The notes under the pieces are model-generated. The model ran no database searches. It was not told where the DNA came from and saw nothing but the letters and a program-made list of their open reading frames with translations. DNA of 64,000 nt, taken from Vibrio porteresiae DSM 19223 (GTDB taxonomy: Bacteria > Pseudomonadota > Gammaproteobacteria > Enterobacterales > Vibrionaceae). The DNA lies in assembly GCF_024347055.1 (NCBI RefSeq), contig NZ_AP024896.1, forward strand, positions 62,001 to 126,000. Direction: 5' to 3'. Positions 59,191 to 64,000 of this stretch are shown piece after piece (the stretch's first letter is position 1; the number at the start of each line of letters is the position of its first letter). A program made the translations under genes and the position numbers.

Positions 59191-60216
59191 GTGTCTTTAA
59201 CAGCAAAACAATTTGTAGCGACTTGGCTTCTCCTTTTTGGTGTTGCTGGCTCATGTGTCGCTGCAGACGCTCAAAATGCGCAAAGCGCTTATGAAATGAA
59301 TCAGATGACGGCATCTCAAGCTTATCAAGAAGGTAAGTTATTGAGAGCGCAGCTAAAAAATATGAAAGCGCGTCCGTTTTTGAAGTACGCAGCGGACAAA
59401 GGTGATGCACAAGCGGCCTATTTGTATGCGATGGAATTGTCCAATTACAACACGACGATTCGCACGCCACCCGAAGCGCAAGAGTACCTGCTAAAAGCAG
59501 CACGTGAGGGCAATCGTCAGGCTATGCAGCACCTTTATCTAAAAGGAGATTGGCTGCGTATCCGCGAAAGAAAATATTGGCAAAATCATTACCATGACTC
59601 ATTGGTGACACTCGGTCAAACTGAGCCAGCCCAGGCTCTGTATGGCTTAGCGCAGTATTACCAAAGTACCGACCAAGAGCTGTCAGAGTACTACTTAGAC
59701 AAATCTGTGGCGTTTGATGTGCCTCGAGCTTTGATGCAAAAAGCCGCTGAATTAGAAAATGGAGAAGGTACGTATTTACTACCTGGTGGTCGTGATAAAG
59801 CGGTGAGTAAGTTATACGAACAAGCGGCAAATACCGGTTATATGCCAGCCATTCGTAACTACATCCAACGATTGGAAGATCAGCACAACTATCAAGAAGC
59901 ATTTAAATGGCGCGAGAGAGCAATCGAAGAAGGGGACTTAACCTCTTTAGCTGCCGTGGCCATTATCTTGAGTGGATACAGCAGTAACTATGCTTTTGTG
60001 CAAGAAGATTTAGCCAAAGCAAAGGCTTACTACGATGTGTATTTAGAAACTGCAGGGTCCGATAGATTAGATGTTCTATACCAGAATGTAGAGCGTCACT
60101 ATGCAGATATCATGAAGACAATATCACCGAAAGACATTGAAAAGTCACAAACAATTGAAGCGCAATTGAAAAAGAAGAATACGTTTTATAACCACGATCT
60201 TTATTGGGATATTTAA
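59191..60216 (+). CDS. Exported Sel1-like repeat protein next to the T6SS
   Basis: A 341-residue protein from GTG 59191 (AAGGTGA upstream; GTG 59182 is an alternative start). It has a signal peptide (about 1-25, GSCVAADA), then helical Sel1/TPR-like repeats: AADKGDAQAAYLYAMEL, AAREGNRQAMQHLYLKG, AANTGYMPAIRNYI and AIEEGDLTSLAAVAII. Sel1 proteins act as scaffolds for complexes. Its place directly upstream of tssB suggests a link to the secretion system, but no functional motif shows this. Confidence 0.78.
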   Translation: MSLTAKQFVATWLLLFGVAGSCVAADAQNAQSAYEMNQMTASQAYQEGKLLRAQLKNMKARPFLKYAADKGDAQAAYLYAMELSNYNTTIRTPPEAQEYLLKAAREGNRQAMQHLYLKGDWLRIRERKYWQNHYHDSLVTLGQTEPAQALYGLAQYYQSTDQELSEYYLDKSVAFDVPRALMQKAAELENGEGTYLLPGGRDKAVSKLYEQAANTGYMPAIRNYIQRLEDQHNYQEAFKWRERAIEEGDLTSLAAVAIILSGYSSNYAFVQEDLAKAKAYYDVYLETAGSDRLDVLYQNVERHYADIMKTISPKDIEKSQTIEAQLKKKNTFYNHDLYWDI

Positions 60217-60249
60217 CCGGATGGTATGAGGTTAATTTGTACCATCCGG
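60217..60249 (+). terminator. Hairpin after the Sel1-like gene
   Basis: CCGGATGGTA (60217-60226) pairs with TACCATCCGG (60240-60249). No T run follows, so it may stabilise the mRNA end more than stop transcription. Confidence 0.5.
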
Positions 60250-60637
60250 ATATTAAACTGTATTAGTAGTAAGGCTATTTTTGGAAACTAGATCATGTTT
60301 TGCTAAATTGATGTGATGCGTTTCTGCTTTGAGTGAATAGAATAGCCGGGTAAAAAGTTGCTTGGGCGTTGAATAAATACTCTATAGGTTGTATATTAAT
60401 CAGCGAACTTGTTAAAAATTAAAATATTAAATAAGTAATCGTACTGGCTTAATCTTAAATATAGATAATAAACTTTCGGTAGTTACATAAATTAATCGGC
60501 TTAAAACTACTGATATTTGTACGGTTATATTAAATAAATTTGATAGATAAATAACGTCAGATTATGTACGGGTTTTTGGTTACTCATACATAGTCGCATT
60601 CATTAACAACGATTGGCATAGGTAGTGGAGACATAAC
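60250..60637. other. Leader region of the T6SS operon
   Basis: About 390 bp, A/T-rich, without a gene. It probably carries the tssB promoter and a long 5' UTR. I could not identify a clear promoter or regulator site. Confidence 0.45.
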
Positions 60638-61135
60638 ATGTCTAAAGAAGGAAGTGTAGCTCCTAAAGAGCGGATTAATATCAAATATGTTCCGGCAACG
60701 GGAGATGCACAGGCTGAAGTGGAATTACCACTTAAAACCTTAGTAGTGGGCGATTTCAAAGGTCATACCGAAGATACCCCACTTGAAGAACGTACCACCG
60801 TTTCTGTTGATAAAAACAACTTTGAAGCAGTGATGCGTGAAAGCAATCTAAAACTAAGCACTACAGTGAAGAATAAGCTGACAGACGAAGAAGACGCTGA
60901 GCTTCCAGTTGAAATCAGTTTCAAATCTCTTGCTGATTTTGCTCCTGACTCGGTAGCGTCTCAGGTTCCTGAATTGAAAAAGTTAATTGAGTTGCGTGAA
61001 GCACTTGTTGCTCTAAAAGGCCCGCTAGGCAACATCCCAGCGTTCCGTGAGCGTTTGCAAGATCTTCTTAACTCAGAAGAGTCTCGTGAAAAGCTACTAG
61101 CTGAATTGAATTTAGTTAGCACTGAGCAAGAGTGA
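60638..61135 (+). CDS. tssB: T6SS contractile sheath small subunit
   Basis: A 165-residue sheath protein (VipA). It has the typical N-terminus KERINIKYVPATGDAQAEVELPLKTLVVGDF, the ERTTVSVDKNNFEAVM segment and a C-terminal helix (REKLLAEL) that packs on TssC. With TssC it forms the sheath whose contraction drives the Hcp tube into target cells. A ribosome site (GTGGAG) precedes the ATG. It opens the visible T6SS structural operon. Confidence 0.95.
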   Translation: MSKEGSVAPKERINIKYVPATGDAQAEVELPLKTLVVGDFKGHTEDTPLEERTTVSVDKNNFEAVMRESNLKLSTTVKNKLTDEEDAELPVEISFKSLADFAPDSVASQVPELKKLIELREALVALKGPLGNIPAFRERLQDLLNSEESREKLLAELNLVSTEQE

Positions 61136-61195
61136 TTTATCGCTCTAACTTGACTTAATACTTTTGTCATAAAATCTACTTCAGGAACAAAAACT

Positions 61196-62674
61196 ATGTC
61201 TACGACAGATTCAGTACTAGAGAATGGACAGCTAGCTGCGACAGGTAGCTTACTCGACGAAATCATGTCTCAAACACGCATCGCACCAAGTGAAGAAGGT
61301 TACGATGTCGCGAAAAAAGGCGTTGCTGCTTTTATCGAAAATCTAATTGGTTCTGATCAAACTGCTGAACCAGTCAATAAATCTCTTGTTGACCAAATGT
61401 TGGTTGAACTGGATAAAAAAATCAGTGCTCAAATGGATGAGATTCTACATAACGAATCTTATCAACAACTTGAATCTTCATGGCGTGGTCTTAAACTGTT
61501 TGTTGACCGCACTGATTTCCGCGAAAACAACAAAGTTGATATTCTTCATGTCACAAAAGAAGAACTACTAGAAGACTTTGAATTCGCACCAGAAACTGCA
61601 CAAGCCGGTTTATACAAACATGTATACTCTTCTGGATATGGTCAATTCGGTGGTGAACCAACAGGTGCCATTATTGGTAACTACTCATTCACGCCATCGA
61701 CACCAGACATGAAGCTGCTTCAGTACATGGGCGCACTTGGCGCTATGGCTCATGCTCCATTCATCTCTAGTGTTGGTCCAGAATTCTTTGGTATCGATTC
61801 ATTTGAAGAACTACCAAACATCAAAGATGTAAAATCCATTTTTGAAAGCCCTAAATACACTAAATGGCGTGCACTGCGTGAGTCTGAAGATGCTCGTTAT
61901 CTTGGTCTTACTGCGCCACGTTTCTTGTTGCGTGTTCCTTATGACCCAACAGAAAACCCAATCAAAACCTTTAACTACACTGAAAATGTAAGCGACTCTC
62001 ATGAACACTATTTGTGGGGCAACACTGCATTTGCATTTGCAACGCGTCTAACTGACAGTTTTGCAAAATACCGTTGGTGTCCAAACATCATTGGTCCTCA
62101 AAGCGGTGGTGCAGTTGAAGATCTTCCAGTTCACGTGTTTGAATCAATGGGCGCTCTACAGTCTAAGATTCCAACCGAAGTGCTTATCACTGACCGCAAA
62201 GAGTTTGAACTTGCTGAAGAAGGTTTCATTGCCCTAACGATGCGTAAAGGCAGCGATAACGCAGCGTTCTTCTCTGCTAACTCAATTCAAAAGCCAAAAG
62301 TATTCCCGAATACGAAAGAAGGTAAAGAAGCAGAAACCAACTACAAACTGGGTACTCAGCTTCCTTACATGATGATCATCAACCGTCTAGCACACTACAT
62401 CAAAGTGCTACAACGCGAACAAATCGGTTCTTGGAAAGAACGCCAAGATCTTGAACGCGAATTGAATGGTTGGATCAAACAGTACGTTGCAGACCAGGAA
62501 AACCCACCAGCAGATGTTCGTAGCCGTCGTCCTTTACGCGCAGCGAAAATCGAAGTTTCTGATGTTGAAGGAAACCCAGGTTGGTATCAGGTATCACTAG
62601 CTGTTCGTCCGCACTTCAAATACATGGGTGCTAACTTCGAACTATCTCTAGTAGGCCGTCTGGATCAGGCATAA
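61196..62674 (+). CDS. tssC: T6SS contractile sheath large subunit
   Basis: A 492-residue sheath protein (VipB). Conserved regions include SSWRGLKLFVDRTDFRENNKV near residue 95, GAIIGNYSFTPSTPDMKLL, and RAAKIEVSDVEGNPGWYQVSL near the C-terminus. Length is normal. It assembles with TssB into the cytoplasmic sheath. The gap of 60 bp to tssB and 2 bp to tssE supports one operon. Confidence 0.96.
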   Translation: MSTTDSVLENGQLAATGSLLDEIMSQTRIAPSEEGYDVAKKGVAAFIENLIGSDQTAEPVNKSLVDQMLVELDKKISAQMDEILHNESYQQLESSWRGLKLFVDRTDFRENNKVDILHVTKEELLEDFEFAPETAQAGLYKHVYSSGYGQFGGEPTGAIIGNYSFTPSTPDMKLLQYMGALGAMAHAPFISSVGPEFFGIDSFEELPNIKDVKSIFESPKYTKWRALRESEDARYLGLTAPRFLLRVPYDPTENPIKTFNYTENVSDSHEHYLWGNTAFAFATRLTDSFAKYRWCPNIIGPQSGGAVEDLPVHVFESMGALQSKIPTEVLITDRKEFELAEEGFIALTMRKGSDNAAFFSANSIQKPKVFPNTKEGKEAETNYKLGTQLPYMMIINRLAHYIKVLQREQIGSWKERQDLERELNGWIKQYVADQENPPADVRSRRPLRAAKIEVSDVEGNPGWYQVSLAVRPHFKYMGANFELSLVGRLDQA

Positions 62675-62676
62675 CT

Positions 62677-63114
62677 ATGACTTACATTGCACCCGAAGAG
62701 AGTGCATTTGGAGTTGGCTTCTTCGAACGTTTAGAAGCCGGCTCTAGACCCATGTCATTGACCCAAGGTCCTGATGCATGGGATGTACTCGAGTCAGTTA
62801 AACGTAACGTATCGAATATTTTGAATACCAGAGTGGGTGGTTCTGAAAGCTCACCTCATCTTGGTTTAATCGATTTTAACGATGCAACCCTTGAAACCAT
62901 GGATTTGTCATTACGGATAAGACTTGCGATTCAACACTGCCTACAGACGTACGAACCAAGATTAGCCAATATTCAGGTTCGAGCAGACAGTAATGAACGT
63001 GATCCGTTGTCACTAAGGTTCCACATCGTAGCCATGCTAAACAGTGAAGCCTTACATGACAAAGTGCAATTTAACTTGCTACTGGACCAAAACCGTCAAT
63101 ACCGAGTGTTCTAA
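62677..63114 (+). CDS. tssE: T6SS baseplate wedge subunit (gp25-like)
   Basis: A 145-residue gp25-family protein. The core SVKRNVSNILNTRVGGSESSPHLGLIDFND and the RLAIQHCLQTYEPRLANIQV region match TssE. It links the baseplate to the first sheath ring. It starts 2 bp after tssC and ends 6 bp before tssF. Confidence 0.94.
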   Translation: MTYIAPEESAFGVGFFERLEAGSRPMSLTQGPDAWDVLESVKRNVSNILNTRVGGSESSPHLGLIDFNDATLETMDLSLRIRLAIQHCLQTYEPRLANIQVRADSNERDPLSLRFHIVAMLNSEALHDKVQFNLLLDQNRQYRVF

Positions 63115-63120
63115 ATTATT

Positions 63121-64000
63121 ATGACTCAAGATAAGTATTTCAGAGAAGAACTCGCCTTTTTGAAGGAGCAAGGGAAAGAATTTACTGAAATTCACCCGCA
63201 GTTAGCTCGCTTCCTTCATGGCCGCAATACCGATCCAGATGTGGAACGCCTACTTGAAGGTTTCGCATTCTTGACCGCGCGTCTGCGAGAAAAGGTGGAA
63301 GATGAGTTCCCTGAACTTACTCACTCGATCATTAATATGCTGTGGCCGAACTATCTTCGTCCCGTACCAAGCATGAGCATTGTTGCGTTTGATCCAGATA
63401 AAAGCGTTAGTGAAAAACAAACCGTCGTTCGTGGTACTCAATTGGATAGCAAACCTGTGTTTGGTACCAAGTGTCATTTTCGTACTTGCCGCGATGTTGA
63501 GCTTTACCCTTTACACTGTTTGAACGTGAGTGCTGAGCACTCAAGAGAGTCGACCATTCTTAGCCTAGATATGTCGATCAACGGTGATATCAGTGCTGGT
63601 GATGCAAAACTGGATACGCTGCGTTTTTACCTTGGTGGTGACAAATACAGTTCGCAGATGTTGTATCTGTGGCTCAATCACTATCTAGGCAAAATGACGG
63701 TTGAGGTAAATGGCGTCGAATTTGCTCTACCACGCAATGCCTTTGCAACGGTCGGTTTTGATAGTGATCAGGCGCTGTTGCCTTATCCAAAAAACGTCTA
63801 TGAAGGTTATCGTATTCTGCAGGAATACCTCTCTTTCCCAGAAGCGTTTCATTTTGTGGATGTTAAAGGGCTTAATCAGGCGTTACCGAAGCAGGTTTGC
63901 GGTGAATTCACGCTAAAAATCTACTTCTCTAAGACATTACCGACGGATGTTCGTGTTCGTAACGACAATTTCCAACTCTACTGTACACCAGTGATCAACT
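63121..64000 (+). CDS. tssF: T6SS baseplate subunit TssF, 3' end outside window
   Basis: The first 293 residues of TssF (VCA0110-like), open to the window's end. It starts MTQDKYFREELAFLKEQGKEF and has ARFLHGRNTDPDVERLLEGFAFL and ELTHSIINMLWPNYLRPVPSM, all family hallmarks. TssF forms the baseplate wedge with TssE, TssG and TssK. Full members are about 580-600 residues, so roughly half is missing. Confidence 0.94.
   Translation, partial: MTQDKYFREELAFLKEQGKEFTEIHPQLARFLHGRNTDPDVERLLEGFAFLTARLREKVEDEFPELTHSIINMLWPNYLRPVPSMSIVAFDPDKSVSEKQTVVRGTQLDSKPVFGTKCHFRTCRDVELYPLHCLNVSAEHSRESTILSLDMSINGDISAGDAKLDTLRFYLGGDKYSSQMLYLWLNHYLGKMTVEVNGVEFALPRNAFATVGFDSDQALLPYPKNVYEGYRILQEYLSFPEAFHFVDVKGLNQALPKQVCGEFTLKIYFSKTLPTDVRVRNDNFQLYCTPVIN

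Noticed and set aside
58287..60637. Sigma-54 promoter for the T6SS genes
   Set aside because: No TGGCA-N7-TGC type element with correct GG-to-GC spacing was found by eye.

Overview
The window looks like part of a Vibrio chromosome, most likely the second one. Gene content and order point there: a mannitol PTS gene with an antisense sRNA-like element in its leader, nagB, a maoP/hdfR divergent pair, NhaD, NrtR-pncB, and a type VI secretion cluster opening tssB-tssC-tssE-tssF. CRP, Fur and MarR/LacI/TetR type operator sequences are frequent. I saw no tRNA or rRNA genes, insertion sequences, prophage genes or CRISPR arrays.

Layout. 1-4.3 kb: 5' part of mtlA with an MtlS-like sRNA antisense to its leader, an M23 peptidase overlapping a bactofilin gene, and nagB. 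4.6-14 kb: a DUF3081-like small protein, maoP/hdfR, a DoxX protein, an Ada-AlkA fusion joined to ogt (alkylation repair), a MetE-like enzyme, NhaD and a dicarboxylate/amino-acid symporter. 14.3-21.5 kb: poxB, a small esterase, a CSS-EAL c-di-GMP phosphodiesterase, and a MarR-HlyD-DUF2955 efflux operon. 21.6-28.4 kb: glucokinase and a LacI regulator facing an operon of Gfo/Idh dehydrogenase, nucleoside-symporter-type MFS, cytoplasmic isomerase-fold enzyme and exported isomerase-fold enzyme. Three related operator sequences tie these together. 28.6-32.3 kb: an S33 peptidase, three tandem small secreted paralogues, and a gene-poor 1.3 kb stretch. 32.3-37 kb: a Fur-type iron-chelate ABC operon with two tandem substrate-binding proteins. 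37-43.4 kb: an unrecognised membrane transporter, NrtR/pncB (NAD salvage), a soluble zinc-binding chemoreceptor and an M20 amidohydrolase. 43.4-50.3 kb: a six-gene ABC/phosphatase operon with a divergent GntR/UTRA regulator, plus a HAD phosphatase. 50.4-58.3 kb: a NemR-like regulator with GST and CurA-type reductase, a secreted 2H phosphoesterase, a GH128-like glucanase, a long RluA-family synthase, and a DmeF-like metal exporter with a MarR regulator. 58.3-64 kb: a candidate 20-codon ORF, a Sel1-like exported protein, and the start of the T6SS sheath/baseplate operon, which runs off the window.

The most interesting parts are the LacI-controlled sugar cluster (a candidate oxidise-then-cleave glycoside route feeding glucokinase), the three tandem secreted paralogues of unknown function, the organophosphate-like uptake operon with two phosphatases, the hidden RNA or terminator signals near 1.46-1.58 kb and 16.8 kb, and several clear operator pairs whose regulators are encoded next to them. 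All functional calls come from reading translated sequence and context; no database search was run.
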